Assembly (NCBI RefSeq): GCF_003970675.1
Contig: NZ_CP034562.1
Span: 682,001 to 746,000, forward strand
Length of the DNA: 64,000 bases
Origin: Flammeovirga pectinis
GTDB lineage: Bacteria > Bacteroidota > Bacteroidia > Cytophagales > Flammeovirgaceae
Direction: 5' to 3'
Below the pieces are notes generated by a model. That model did no database searches, was not told where the DNA came from, and saw nothing but the letters and a program-made list of their open reading frames with translations. Numbering within the stretch: the stretch's first letter is position 1; every line of letters starts with the position of its first letter. This document shows positions 35,402 through 44,747 of this stretch, one piece after another. The position numbers were made by a program, and so were the translations under genes.

Positions 35402-37831
35402 TTATTTACGGATTACAGCTTTCAATTGGTTTTCGAAAGCTTTAATCAGAGATGACATACATTTATCAATAGACTTGTCATTCAATGTTTTGTTTTCATC
35501 TTGTAAAATGAAACTTACAGAATAAGATTTCAAGCCGGTAGATAGGTGTTTGCCCTCGTATACATCAAAAACATTGATTTTCTTCAATAATTTTCTTTCT
35601 GTTTTCTGAGCAATCTCTTTTATAGAAGCAAATGTAGCTTTGCTATCTAATACAATAGAAAGGTCTCTTCTAACTTCTGGGAACTTAGGGATTTCTTTGA
35701 ACTTGTAATCAGCATTATACATTTTAACTAATGTACTCCAGTCAATATCAGCATAGAAAACTTCTTGTTTTACGCCTGCTAATTTTGCTGTTTTTGGTGA
35801 TACCATTCCTACAGTTGCAATTACTTGCTTTCTTGCAGTGTATGTTAATCCATAAGAAATAGTATCGTTAGAGATGTACTCTTGAGATACTCCTTGAATA
35901 TTTAAACGGTCTAAGATACGTTCCACTAAAGAAGAAATAGTATGGAAGTCTGAAGCAACTGCTTTACGTACCCAAGATTCTTCAGAAGAAGTACCTGAAA
36001 CGAATACAGCTAAATGTTCATTTTCTTTGTAACCATTCTCTTTGGTATGATACGTCTTACCGAATTCAAAAACTTTGATGTTTTTTTGTTGACGTCTGAT
36101 GTTATGATTAATAACTTCTAAACCGCTAAATAGCATAGACTGACGCATTACGTCTAGGTCTGCACTTAGTATATTTAAAATCTTTACGTCTTTATCGCTA
36201 TCAATGTCTGCAACACCTTCAGAATACTTGCTTGATGTTAGTGAATTGGTCATTATTTCATGACAACCACTACCTGCTAACATTTCTGTAACCTTAGTTT
36301 GTAAGATGTTTTTATCTTTTTTAGGGAAGTTAGCTAAAAAATCAGCAGATAAAGATTCGCTTAGGTCAACATTATTAAATCCGTAAATTCTAAGAATTTC
36401 TTCAATAATATCAGCTTCTCTTTGAACATCTACACGGTAAGGAGGAACAGAAACTTTAATAGCATCTTCTGTTCTTTCTAGAATTGAGATTTCTAACCCT
36501 TCTAAAATTGATATTACTTTATCTTGAGGAATGGATTGACCAATTAAACGATCAACGTTTTTGAATTTTACATCAATAACAAAATTCTCAATAGGAGTAG
36601 GGTAAAGGTCAACTATTTCAGAAGAAATTTCTCCACCTGCGTATTCCTTAATTAATGTAGCAGCATATTTTAATGCAGTGATACACATGTTAGGGTCACA
36701 ACCTCTTTCAAAACGGAAAGAAGAATCTGTTTTAATACTGTGTTGTTGAGATGTCTTACGAACAAAGTCTGGGTGGAAATAAGCACTCTCTAAGAAAATA
36801 CTAGTTGTTTCGTTAGAAACACCAGAATCAAGACCTCCAAATACTCCTGCAATACACATATTTTCAGATGCGTTTGCGATCATTAGGTCATTACCTTTTA
36901 ATGTGCGTTTTTCTTCGTCTAGAGTAACAAACTCAGTACCTTCTTTAGCAAAGCGAACGTTAATTTCGTTACCTGTTACTTTAGCAAGGTCGAATGCATG
37001 AAGAGGTTGTCCTAATTCATGTAAAACATAGTTTGTAATATCTACAACATTATTAATAGGTGCTAATCCAATTGCAGTTAAACGTTGTTTAATCCACTTT
37101 GGAGATTCGCCAACTTTAATATTAGAAATGGTAAGTCCAGAATATCTTGGGCAAGCTTCTGTACTCTCTACATTTATATTAACTGGTGCAGAAGTATTAT
37201 CTACTTTAAAAGTAGCTAACAGGTCTTCTTTTGTAACTTGTTTGATTTCGCGATCAAGTAATACTTTTAAATCACGAGCAGCGCCATAATGAGATGATCC
37301 ATCTACACGGTTAGGTGTTAGGCCAATCTCTAAGATATAATCATTCTCTAATTTGAAATATTGAGCAGCTGGAGTTCCATTTGCAGCATCAGTATCTAAT
37401 ACCATAATGCCGTCATGAGACTGACCAAGACCAATTTCGTCTTCCGCACAAATCATCCCCATAGAAACTTCTCCACGGATTTTACCTTTTTTGATTTTGA
37501 AGCTCTCTGTTGGAGATGGGTATAACTCTGTTCCAATAGTTGCAACAATTACTTTCTGACCTTTGGCAACATTTGGAGCACCACATACAATTTGTACAGG
37601 TTCTTCTGTTCCAATATCAACTTTAGTAACTCTTAATTTATCAGCATTGGCGTGTTGTTCACATTCAAGAACTTCACCAATTACAAGTCCTTTTAGTCCG
37701 CCTTTTATTTCTTCAACTTCATCAAGACCTTCTACTTCAAGTCCTGAGCTAGTTAATAGTTCGTCAATTTCCTGAGGTGTTTTATCCTCTATATCAATTA
37801 GGCCTTTTAGCCAATTTAAGGAGATTTTCAT
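35402..37831 (-). CDS. pheT: Phenylalanyl-tRNA synthetase beta subunit
   Basis: An 809-residue protein of standard length. The domains are: N-terminal OB-fold tRNA-binding domain (about 40-155, with LRVTKVDIGTEEPVQIVCGAPNV), B3/B4 editing domain (about 215-385, FRFERGCDPN), B5 domain (about 405-475), a catalytic-like core, and the FDX anticodon-binding domain (about 715-809, KFPEVRRDLSIVLD). It joins PheS to charge tRNA-Phe and edits mischarged Tyr. pheS is not in the window, so the two subunits are coded apart, as is common in Bacteroidetes. A leader hairpin precedes it (37894-37928). Confidence 0.96.
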   Translation of the reverse strand: MKISLNWLKGLIDIEDKTPQEIDELLTSSGLEVEGLDEVEEIKGGLKGLVIGEVLECEQHANADKLRVTKVDIGTEEPVQIVCGAPNVAKGQKVIVATIGTELYPSPTESFKIKKGKIRGEVSMGMICAEDEIGLGQSHDGIMVLDTDAANGTPAAQYFKLENDYILEIGLTPNRVDGSSHYGAARDLKVLLDREIKQVTKEDLLATFKVDNTSAPVNINVESTEACPRYSGLTISNIKVGESPKWIKQRLTAIGLAPINNVVDITNYVLHELGQPLHAFDLAKVTGNEINVRFAKEGTEFVTLDEEKRTLKGNDLMIANASENMCIAGVFGGLDSGVSNETTSIFLESAYFHPDFVRKTSQQHSIKTDSSFRFERGCDPNMCITALKYAATLIKEYAGGEISSEIVDLYPTPIENFVIDVKFKNVDRLIGQSIPQDKVISILEGLEISILERTEDAIKVSVPPYRVDVQREADIIEEILRIYGFNNVDLSESLSADFLANFPKKDKNILQTKVTEMLAGSGCHEIMTNSLTSSKYSEGVADIDSDKDVKILNILSADLDVMRQSMLFSGLEVINHNIRRQQKNIKVFEFGKTYHTKENGYKENEHLAVFVSGTSSEESWVRKAVASDFHTISSLVERILDRLNIQGVSQEYISNDTISYGLTYTARKQVIATVGMVSPKTAKLAGVKQEVFYADIDWSTLVKMYNADYKFKEIPKFPEVRRDLSIVLDSKATFASIKEIAQKTERKLLKKINVFDVYEGKHLSTGLKSYSVSFILQDENKTLNDKSIDKCMSSLIKAFENQLKAVIRK

Positions 37832-37893
37832 ATATCGCTATTTTTGCCAATCGAACAATGCCCGATTCTTTTTATTTGATTCTTATTTAAAAA

Positions 37894-37938
37894 AAGGGAA
37901 GCCTTAATATTTAGGCATATTTTCCCTTGGCAAAAATA
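37894..37938 (-). promoter_or_regulatory. pheT promoter and terminator-like leader hairpin
   Basis: On the minus strand TATTTTTG (37938-37931) is an exact -7 box, with TTG (37962-37960) 21 bases upstream as -33. Just downstream AAGGGAA/TTCCCTT (37894-37900 with 37922-37928) and GCCT/AGGC (37901-37904, 37913-37916) form a bulged hairpin followed by a run of T. It could be a second terminator for the GAF gene or an attenuator near the 5' end of the pheT mRNA. The ATG is about 63 bases further on. Confidence 0.5.
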
Positions 37939-37970
37939 ATAGGTTATTACAACTTCTTGCAATAACCTAT
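37939..37970 (-). terminator. Terminator of the GAF-domain gene
   Basis: ATAGGTTATT (37939-37948) pairs perfectly with AATAACCTAT (37961-37970) around a 12-nt loop; ATTTTTG follows on the minus strand. It lies 20 bases after the stop codon. Confidence 0.75.
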
Positions 37971-37990
37971 GCTTTGTTTAGAATTAATTT

Positions 37991-39049
37991 CTAAAGTTGA
38001 CCCCTTAATTTTTCAATTTCATGGTTTTTTAACTCTATTTCACCCTCAAGTTTAGAAATTTCGTCATCTTTCTGAGCAACGATTGTTTCTAAATCAGAGA
38101 ATTTAACTTTATGATTTTCGTCTGCAGACCTCATTTTGTCAAATGCTTTCTGTAGAACGGCTTCATTATTTTTAATTTTTGAGTTCGTATTTTCGAGCTC
38201 TTTTTGCTTACGGTGCATCTCTTCTTGAGTAGCCTGAAGTTCTTCTACGTTTTGTCGCATTTCCTCTTCTTGAGCTCTCATTTGTTCAGCTTGAATTTGA
38301 GAATCTTCTAACAAGACTTTCATTCTTGCTGCATTTCTTGTTGCAGCAATTGTAGATGCAATAGATTCTCCAAGTTTAAGGATAAACTCTCTCTGGAACT
38401 CAGGCATTTCTTTAAGTGATGCGAGTTCAATAATACCATAAACCTCTTCATTCATCATCATTGGAGCAATGAATAAATTGGTTGGTTTTGCTTGTCCTAA
38501 ACCACTAGAAATATTTACATATTGATCAGGGATTTCTTTAAGGTACATAGGTTTCTTTTCAATAAAAACCTGACCTACTAATCCCTCTCTTGGTTTAATT
38601 GATCTATTGATGTACTTTTTCCTTTCGTAAGCATATGCTGATATTAATATCAATTCCTTACGGTCTTCTATGTTTTCATCAACAACAAAAAGACCACCTT
38701 GAGTAATTCCTAAATAAGAAACTAAATTATTGATAATTTGATCGCAAAGATCTTCTAAGTTATCCTGAGAAGCTCTTAATATATCTACAAATTTAGAAAG
38801 TCCTTCAGATACCCACTCTCTTTCATTTTCTATGATTTTGAGTTCCTTTCTTTGGATTCTTAATGCGTTAACTGCTTGTAATAGAGGTTGCCCTTCTACT
38901 TCTTCAAAGTTATAACTTTCCTTATCTTCTAAAAGTGCGTTGCAATATTCTAAAGCATTATCTAGACCTGTTTTTAATTGCTGATTTTCTTCTTTCAGTT
39001 TAGCGTATTGATCTAGCCAAAGTACTTTAATGCCTATTTGTTTATTCAT
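37991..39049 (-). CDS. GAF-domain protein with long coiled coil
   Basis: The 352-residue protein starts MNKQIGIKVLWLDQ; a longer frame begins at 39112 but its first 21 residues are Ser/Asn-rich and overlap the methyltransferase gene, so it is rejected. Residues about 8-75 form a coiled coil, 95-235 a GAF domain (QIINNLVSYLGITQGGLFVV near 96-115, INRSIKPREGLVGQVFIEKKPMYLKEIP, NLFIAPMMMNEEVYGIIELA), and 250-352 an extended coiled coil rich in Glu/Gln/Met. Such GAF plus coiled-coil chains often belong to kinase-like sensors without the kinase part. No catalytic domain is present. The ligand is unknown. Confidence 0.75.
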   Translation of the reverse strand: MNKQIGIKVLWLDQYAKLKEENQQLKTGLDNALEYCNALLEDKESYNFEEVEGQPLLQAVNALRIQRKELKIIENEREWVSEGLSKFVDILRASQDNLEDLCDQIINNLVSYLGITQGGLFVVDENIEDRKELILISAYAYERKKYINRSIKPREGLVGQVFIEKKPMYLKEIPDQYVNISSGLGQAKPTNLFIAPMMMNEEVYGIIELASLKEMPEFQREFILKLGESIASTIAATRNAARMKVLLEDSQIQAEQMRAQEEEMRQNVEELQATQEEMHRKQKELENTNSKIKNNEAVLQKAFDKMRSADENHKVKFSDLETIVAQKDDEISKLEGEIELKNHEIEKLRGQL

Positions 39050-39080
39050 GCTGTTTGAATTACAAATGCTCTTATTTATA

Positions 39081-39662
39081 TTATTTTTTTTCGAGGATGA
39101 AAAATAACTCATTCCCGTCTCTTGGTTGAATACTATTTTTACAACTTTCCATTGTTTTTACAGTAAAATATGGAGAGAAGTACTTTAAATATTCTTCTTT
39201 AGACCCTCCAAAAGGTGGGCCACTTTCTGTTAGAGGAAAAATAAACAGTAATCCTGATAGTTTGCCTCCTTCTTTTAACAAACGCTGCATTTGTATAGCA
39301 TATTGCTTTCTAAGTGAAGGATTCAATGCACAAAAGAAAGTTTGCTCTAAAATTAAATCAAATTTAACTGGTGGGTCAAAACTAAAAAAGTCCTCACAAA
39401 GCAATTGATTTGAAGGAATTTCGGGACATCTTTCTTTTAAATTAGATAATGGTTCATCACTAATATCTAAAGCATAAATATTTTTAAATCCTGCATTCCA
39501 TAGATATTCTATTTCATAAGCATTTCCAGCTCCGGGAATTAATATTTTAATTTCTTTATTATCGAGTTGATCAATATATTCTTTTAATGGAGTGCTTGCT
39601 GTTCCAATATCCCATCCTGTGTTTTGGTCTTGGTACTTTTTTGTCCAGAAATTTTTATCCAT
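39081..39662 (-). CDS. TPMT-family SAM-dependent methyltransferase
   Basis: A 193-residue protein. FWTKKYQDQNTGWDIGTASTPLKEY at residues 5-29 is typical of the thiopurine methyltransferase family, and ILIPGAGNAYEIEYLW (39-54) is the SAM-binding loop. IYALDISDEPL (62-72) binds the ribose, and FDLILEQTFFCAL (97-110) follows. Cytophagales homologues methylate sulfur, selenium, halide or thiol compounds; the substrate cannot be told here. It lies 31 bases before the GAF-gene ATG on the same strand. Confidence 0.85.
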   Translation of the reverse strand: MDKNFWTKKYQDQNTGWDIGTASTPLKEYIDQLDNKEIKILIPGAGNAYEIEYLWNAGFKNIYALDISDEPLSNLKERCPEIPSNQLLCEDFFSFDPPVKFDLILEQTFFCALNPSLRKQYAIQMQRLLKEGGKLSGLLFIFPLTESGPPFGGSKEEYLKYFSPYFTVKTMESCKNSIQPRDGNELFFILEKK

Positions 39663-39680
39663 TGCTGCAGTTAAATTAAA

Positions 39681-39709
39681 AAACCTCCTTAATTTATAAT
39701 CAAGGAGGT
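39681..39709 (-). terminator. Terminator of the GPx-like gene
   Basis: ACCTCCTT (39683-39690) pairs with AAGGAGGT (39702-39709), and the A-run at 39678-39683 gives T after the stem on the minus strand. Confidence 0.75.
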
Positions 39710-39733
39710 CTAAAGTGGGTGTAAATAGTAGTG

Positions 39734-40336
39734 TTATTTAGATATAACTTTAATCACTTCTTCATCAAGTGGTTTAATATTACTGTTAAAGAAATCTTTT
39801 AACTCTCCTTTAGCATTGATGTAATATTTACAGAAGTTCCAAGATGGAGCTTCATCATTCCAGCCATTTTCAGAAGGGTCTGTAAGCCATCTATAAAGAG
39901 GAGATTGGTCATCACCTTTCTTTACATTTACTTTTTCCATCATTGTAAAAGTAACTCCGTAGTTAAGTTTACAAAATGATGCAATTTCTTCGCTAGAACC
40001 TGGCTCTTGTTTTCCAAATTGGTTACATGGAAAGCCTAAAATTACTAACTCCTCACCATATTTTTTATGTAGTTGTTCCAACTGCTCATATTGAGGAGTA
40101 AAACCACATTTTGATGCTGTGTTAACAATAAATATTTTTTTACCTTTTAAGGTTTGGAAATCTAATACTGAACCATCCAGTTTTTTCATCTTAAAACCGT
40201 AGAATGTCGATTCTCTTTTTCTTAAATCGTCATCAACAGTTGTAGCATCTTTCTGGGGGCTTGTTTTGTGCACTTTTGTACAAGACAATAATGCGATAGT
40301 TATAGTGACAAAGGTGTATAATAAAAAATGCTTCAT
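39734..40336 (-). CDS. Glutathione peroxidase-like lipoprotein
   Basis: A 200-residue protein with a lipoprotein signal (IALLSC, lipidated Cys19). The mature part is a GPx fold: NTASKCGFTPQYEQLEQLH (peroxidatic Cys77, where mammalian enzymes have Sec), LGFPCNQFGKQEPG (conserved Gln106 region), and PSWNFCKYYIN with the conserved Trp and Asn. It probably reduces peroxides using thioredoxin-like donors. The lipid anchor places it on the periplasmic side of a membrane, which is unusual beside the more common cytosolic forms but seen in Bacteroidetes. It is a single gene with a terminator at 39681-39709. Confidence 0.88.
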   Translation of the reverse strand: MKHFLLYTFVTITIALLSCTKVHKTSPQKDATTVDDDLRKRESTFYGFKMKKLDGSVLDFQTLKGKKIFIVNTASKCGFTPQYEQLEQLHKKYGEELVILGFPCNQFGKQEPGSSEEIASFCKLNYGVTFTMMEKVNVKKGDDQSPLYRWLTDPSENGWNDEAPSWNFCKYYINAKGELKDFFNSNIKPLDEEVIKVISK

Positions 40337-40407
40337 TAGGGTTCGTTTATATAGTAGTTATAGTGTAAATTTTAACAACGTTTAATAAATGTAAATATTA
40401 AATATAA

Positions 40408-40827
40408 TTAATCCAAGTTTTTAGAGAGCCAATTTTCAGCTTCTTCAACATTATCAAAATATTGTAATTTAAAGATGTTGTTAGATTTTACATCATCAAG
40501 TGCTTGCTCAAATGAGACTTGGGAAAATAAATCAGAAGATACAACCCATGCCATTCTTCGTAAATGAATCTTCTTATGGATTTCTATATTACGTTGATTT
40601 ATCCATTCCTGAGTGTCTGGGTGTATATTGTAGTATGCTTTTATGGCATCAACAAGAATTAAACTCGGAGTAAGCTCTTCTATCATTTTAAAATATTGGT
40701 TTAATTCTTCTCGGTATAGCTTTTCAGATAGATTAATAGGAGTATTCCAAGAAGATTTTACAATCTTGGTAGATTCGTTCCACTCTATGACCTGAAAGTC
40801 ACTTTTGTATTTTATTAAGTATGACAT
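40408..40827 (-). CDS. STAS/SpoIIAA-like protein
   Basis: A 139-residue soluble protein. The order of strands and helices (FQVIEWNESTKIVKSSW at the start, then LSEKLYREELNQYFKMIEEL, SLILVDA, RRMAWVVSSDLFSQVSFEQAL, LQYFDNVEEAENWL) fits the SpoIIAA-like/STAS family that is common in Cytophagales. No conserved phosphorylated Ser is evident, so it is unlikely to be an anti-anti-sigma factor. Function is unknown. It begins 12 bases after the M28 peptidase gene and probably shares its transcript. Confidence 0.65.
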   Translation of the reverse strand: MSYLIKYKSDFQVIEWNESTKIVKSSWNTPINLSEKLYREELNQYFKMIEELTPSLILVDAIKAYYNIHPDTQEWINQRNIEIHKKIHLRRMAWVVSSDLFSQVSFEQALDDVKSNNIFKLQYFDNVEEAENWLSKNLD

Positions 40828-40839
40828 TTTAATTGTTAA

Positions 40840-41817
40840 TTAATATTGTGTGATCGCATAGTAAGTTCCCCTAATTACTTCTTCCATTTTTTTGTAATCT
40901 AAACTTTCAGGAGAATCAGACAGTTGATGATAATTAGGGTTTCTAAAATACGAAGTGTCAGTTACCATGATAGCATTCTGACCAAATTGCCAATAGTTTC
41001 TGTGGTCTGAGTTTGCTAGTCCTTTAATACTAGAAGGAGCATTAATAGAATATGTACCTATATCAGCAGATTTTTTCATATCGATTTTAAATTTCATTAC
41101 AGCAGAATGGTTTTTAAGATTACCAACTAAAGCAATAAAATCGGCAGATTTTGGGTATAAATTATTAAGTGCTTTGACGGGGTAATCTTGAGTACCCTCT
41201 TTTTCGTCGAAATATCCAATCATCTCTAAACAAACCATTAGAGTGGTGTGTACATTATTATCAATATTTGTTTTAGCATGCACGTAACTTCCCATATCTT
41301 TAGTAGTAAAAAAAGGGCGTTCTTCGTTGGCGTAAGCTACAAGTTCAATGCAATAATTTAATTTTGGCTGCAATAAATTTAATAAACGGGCAATTTCTAA
41401 AACACCAGCAATTCCACTAGCATTGTCGTCAGCACCGTGTTGTTCGCCAAAAGCATCGTAATGAGCTCCAACTACAATTCTATCTTTTTTAGGATCTCCA
41501 TAAAAAGCGATAATATTTTTGTAAGGTTCACCAGATGCTAAAAACTCTTGAATGTGCGTTTTATAACCAAATTTTTCGAAACTACTTTTTATATAATCAA
41601 CAGCCTCTGCTTGAGCTAATTTGTTGGTGTAATTCCTAAAACCTGTCGTAGAACAAAGTGCTCTAACGTGCTTTTCTAGTTCTTGTGCATTCGCAGGTAT
41701 AGTATCTGCTATACTTTTCTCGAAATTTGAAGAAACAGGGAGGTAAACCGAATAAATGGCGGTGCCAATTATAATAAAGAGAATAAATAAAAGTATGGTT
41801 AGTGTGTAAACTATCAT
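40840..41817 (-). CDS. M28 family aminopeptidase, membrane-anchored
   Basis: A 325-residue protein with an N-terminal hydrophobic anchor (about 3-25) but no clear cleavage site. The catalytic zinc site is visible: VVGAHYDAFGEQHGADDNASGIAGVLE (H120 region and D131-D132 of the AHYD and GADDNASG motifs), VAYANEERPF with the Glu-Glu pair, and a later ANSDHRNYWQFG with the final His. M28 enzymes remove N-terminal residues from peptides in the periplasm. Metal ligands all appear present. It lies 25 bases after the unknown exported protein and 12 before the STAS-like gene, forming a probable three-gene unit. Confidence 0.88.
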   Translation of the reverse strand: MIVYTLTILLFILFIIIGTAIYSVYLPVSSNFEKSIADTIPANAQELEKHVRALCSTTGFRNYTNKLAQAEAVDYIKSSFEKFGYKTHIQEFLASGEPYKNIIAFYGDPKKDRIVVGAHYDAFGEQHGADDNASGIAGVLEIARLLNLLQPKLNYCIELVAYANEERPFFTTKDMGSYVHAKTNIDNNVHTTLMVCLEMIGYFDEKEGTQDYPVKALNNLYPKSADFIALVGNLKNHSAVMKFKIDMKKSADIGTYSINAPSSIKGLANSDHRNYWQFGQNAIMVTDTSYFRNPNYHQLSDSPESLDYKKMEEVIRGTYYAITQY

Positions 41818-41842
41818 TGTTGATGTTAAGTAGTAAAACGTT

Positions 41843-42580
41843 TTACAAAGAGTCTTTCTTAACTTGTTCTAAAGCACCAAAATCAATCAATTTGTAATTT
41901 AAAAGTATAATATTTTTATCAAGTTCAATTACCTCATTAATACTTGCTTTAGATAGATTTTTAGAGGTTTTAGTTCTAATTTCTAAAATACTACCTTTTT
42001 CTATTAGAGGTGTTGGAGTAGAATTAGATTCTTGGATTATCATCCAAAAACCTTTTTTTAATCCATTATTATTAAACTTTTTTTCTTTAGTAATGTCTAA
42101 TTCAGTTACAACTCCATTATAAGTAGATGTATAACTAATATGTTTTTCTTTTAAGGATTTTTTTTCTTTGGATAACTTCTTCGAAAACTTATATACTTTT
42201 TGATCAACTTTAAATTGATCAAAAAACGATAAAGGGCCTGATATGGCATATTGTTCTTTATCTATTGTACAGAAAGTTAATAAGTAATTTTTAGTGAGGT
42301 CGAAAACCATTAATTCCGTATCAGAAAGGTCTTTGGATAAAGCAAAATAATCCCCTTCTTTAGGTGAATAAATAACAAAGTTCTCTATACTATCATTACT
42401 ATGAATATGCGTTATTTTGTAAGCATAATCAAAATGATATTCATCAGGAAAAGAGTTTTTATCTGATATTGTTTCTATATAGTCTGTTAGCCCAGATAAA
42501 ATTTGGGGAGTGTTCTGAGCAACAATACAAGTAGTACTATTCAATAAAATGAATAGAAATAGGATTGATTTATAATTCAA
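41843..42580 (-). CDS. Exported protein of unknown function (DUF4412-like pattern)
   Basis: A 245-residue protein with a signal peptide ending near residue 21 (CIVAQ). The mature sequence has alternating strands with charged turns: FDYAYKITHIH, ENFVIYSPKEGDYFALSK, TELMVFDLTKNYLLTFC, GVVTELDITKEKKF. This recalls the DUF4412/LolA-like fold, a lipoprotein-carrier-like shape, but the match is by eye and weak. It appears to be the first gene of a unit with the M28 peptidase and the STAS-like protein. A terminator at 42599-42646 separates it from the DUF885 gene. Confidence 0.5.
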   Translation of the reverse strand: MNYKSILFLFILLNSTTCIVAQNTPQILSGLTDYIETISDKNSFPDEYHFDYAYKITHIHSNDSIENFVIYSPKEGDYFALSKDLSDTELMVFDLTKNYLLTFCTIDKEQYAISGPLSFFDQFKVDQKVYKFSKKLSKEKKSLKEKHISYTSTYNGVVTELDITKEKKFNNNGLKKGFWMIIQESNSTPTPLIEKGSILEIRTKTSKNLSKASINEVIELDKNIILLNYKLIDFGALEQVKKDSL

Positions 42581-42598
42581 ATTATAAGCGATAAAGTA

Positions 42599-42648
42599 AA
42601 ACTGTCTTATTTAGGTATAATGAATATATCAAAAATAAGACAGTTTTT
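42599..42648 (-). terminator. Terminator of the DUF885 gene
   Basis: AAACTGTCTTATTT (42599-42612) pairs perfectly with AAATAAGACAGTTT (42633-42646). The loop is 20 nt and AT-rich. Confidence 0.75.
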
Positions 42649-42695
42649 AAATTCAACTATAAAATGATAGTATATTAAGTCTACAAAAATAAAAT

Positions 42696-44522
42696 TTATA
42701 GCATTTGATTATTCTTTTGGATATAATTCTCTACAAGAAATTCTAATGTTGATAAAGGTATTGGACCATTGCTTAAAACTACTTCATGGAACTGCCTAAT
42801 ATCAAACTGACTTCCAAGTATATTCTTTGATTTATCTCTAAGTTTTAAGATTTTATCCATGCCAATTTTGTAAGCCGTTGCTTGTCCTGGCATTACAATG
42901 TGTCTGTCAACCATTTTTTCGCACTGACTGTAGGCTGCAGGGGTATTGGATGTGTAATAAGTAATACTTTCTTCTCTAGTCCACTTACGATCATGTATTC
43001 CTGTATCAACAACCAAACGGCAAGATCTCCAAAGTTCCATAGATAAACGCCCGAAATCTGAATAAGGATCACTATAAAAACCTAGTTCTTTTGGAATGAA
43101 TTCTGCGTATAAACCCCATCCTTCAATGTAGGCAGTATATTCTCCTGATTTTCGAAATTCAGGAAGGTCTGATAATTCTTGTGTTAATGCCAATTGCATA
43201 TGGTGCCCCGGAATACCTTCATGATAAGCCAATGCTTCCATTTCATACTTAGGCATTCCTTCCATATCATAAAGATTTGCGTAGTAATACCCAGGTCTTG
43301 AGCCGTCTTTAGCAGGTTTGTTATAAAAAGCTTTGCCTGCAGTAGCTTCTCTAAATTCTTCAACTCTTTTTACAATAATTTCTGCTTTAGGCTTAGTAAT
43401 AAAAAGATCATCTAGACGAGTTCTCATCGTATCAATAATAGCCGTTGCTTTATGTAAGTATTCTTGTTTACCTGTTGTTGTATTAGCGTAATAGAATTGG
43501 GGAGAAGACTTCATGAATTCAAAAAATGCTTGTAAGTCACCTTCAAAGCCAACCTTTTCTTTAATGATCTGCATTTCATTATGTATTCTTTCTACTTCTT
43601 TTAAACCTAAATCATGAATTTGGCTTGCAGTAAGATCTGTAGAAGTTATTTTTTTGAGGCAATAGGCGTAATATTCATCACCATCTTTCAGGCGCCATAC
43701 ACCAGCTTCATCATTCGAAAGTTTTTCCTCTTTTTTAAGATAATGGATGAGTTTTCTATAAGTTGGACCATAATAATAAACCATGGCATGGTACATATCT
43801 TTTTTCAATTGATCTTCCTCGTTTGGAGGTAATTTTAAAGCACTTAACTTTTTATTGAAATCACTTACTAAAGGATGATCAACTGATGATTTATCTAAAG
43901 GTTTACCTTTGAGCAAATTCTCACAATCACCTAAAACCTTTGGAAATAAAAATTTTGGTAGCCTAAATCCAACTTCACTAGCCATTTCAGATTTAGTGAT
44001 TTTTTGTTGCATTAATTCAGGTATCTTTTTTATTCTTTCTATATATGCTTCAGCATCCTTTTTAGAATCAATTTGATGAAAACCGATAAGAAATGAGGCA
44101 GATTCGCTTTGGGCGCCAAACATCTGATTAAATGTATATTCGTACATGTGGTAGCGTTCTCCATCAAGATTTAATTTTAATTCGTCCTGAAATAATTTTA
44201 AACTTAATGCTCTACTAGGTGAGAAACTTAATGAATTGAACTTTTTAGATTCATTTAAAGCATGTTCTTTGTCTCTAAAGGTTCTATAAAATGCACTTTC
44301 AGAGTAATCATCCCATTCATCATTTTGAAATTTATCACCTCTATAGGTCAAAGATTCAGGACTTTTATTTAAGTCTGATAAAAAAACACTATCAAAAAAG
44401 ACATCTAGATGTAGGTCGTCATTTTTAGAAATTTTATTTTCAATTGTCTTTTGGCAAGAGATCAGAAAGGTGAAAGAAAATAAAGTCGATAGTAGTAATA
44501 GTCGAGTATTGTTTATAGTCAT
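42696..44522 (-). CDS. DUF885 peptidase-like lipoprotein
   Basis: A 608-residue protein with a lipoprotein signal (FLISC, lipidated Cys23). It is a DUF885 family member, a large helical group related to M2/M3-like metallopeptidases. The zinc motif appears as ALAYHEGIPGHHMQLAL (HExxGHH, near 430-446), with the later glutamate in YIEGWGLYAEF (about 463-473). The final part TPAAYSQCEKMVDRHIVMPGQATAYKIG is conserved in the family. It probably cleaves peptides in the periplasm, but family activity is not well proven. It is a single gene. Confidence 0.88.
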   Translation of the reverse strand: MTINNTRLLLLSTLFSFTFLISCQKTIENKISKNDDLHLDVFFDSVFLSDLNKSPESLTYRGDKFQNDEWDDYSESAFYRTFRDKEHALNESKKFNSLSFSPSRALSLKLFQDELKLNLDGERYHMYEYTFNQMFGAQSESASFLIGFHQIDSKKDAEAYIERIKKIPELMQQKITKSEMASEVGFRLPKFLFPKVLGDCENLLKGKPLDKSSVDHPLVSDFNKKLSALKLPPNEEDQLKKDMYHAMVYYYGPTYRKLIHYLKKEEKLSNDEAGVWRLKDGDEYYAYCLKKITSTDLTASQIHDLGLKEVERIHNEMQIIKEKVGFEGDLQAFFEFMKSSPQFYYANTTTGKQEYLHKATAIIDTMRTRLDDLFITKPKAEIIVKRVEEFREATAGKAFYNKPAKDGSRPGYYYANLYDMEGMPKYEMEALAYHEGIPGHHMQLALTQELSDLPEFRKSGEYTAYIEGWGLYAEFIPKELGFYSDPYSDFGRLSMELWRSCRLVVDTGIHDRKWTREESITYYTSNTPAAYSQCEKMVDRHIVMPGQATAYKIGMDKILKLRDKSKNILGSQFDIRQFHEVVLSNGPIPLSTLEFLVENYIQKNNQML

Positions 44523-44733
44523 TCTAGTAAATATTTAATTTATTCGAGGCAAAATGCTACATTTATCAATTGTTTCCAATTGTTATTCATTTTTAAGTAA
44601 TAAATTCCTTTGAAGGTGCTGATAACTACTGTATTTAACGATATCAGGACAAAGGAATGAAGCAGTTGGTGTATCAGATATTAAAAAGAATATAATCCAT
44701 TAAATAGATAGTAAAAACCTAATACCTTTTTGC

Positions 44734-44741
44734 TAAATTTG
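44734..44741 (+). promoter_or_regulatory. Promoter -7 box for ddl; leaderless transcript likely
   Basis: TAAATTTG fits the -7 consensus exactly and lies only 6 bases before the preferred ATG at 44748, so the mRNA would start at or next to the ATG. No clear -33 TTG was found. Confidence 0.5.
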
Positions 44742-44747
44742 CGGGTC

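Noticed and set aside
39050-39112. Longer N-terminus for the GAF protein.
   Set aside because: The added Ser/Asn-rich 21 residues overlap the methyltransferase gene, and the ATG at 39049 fits better.
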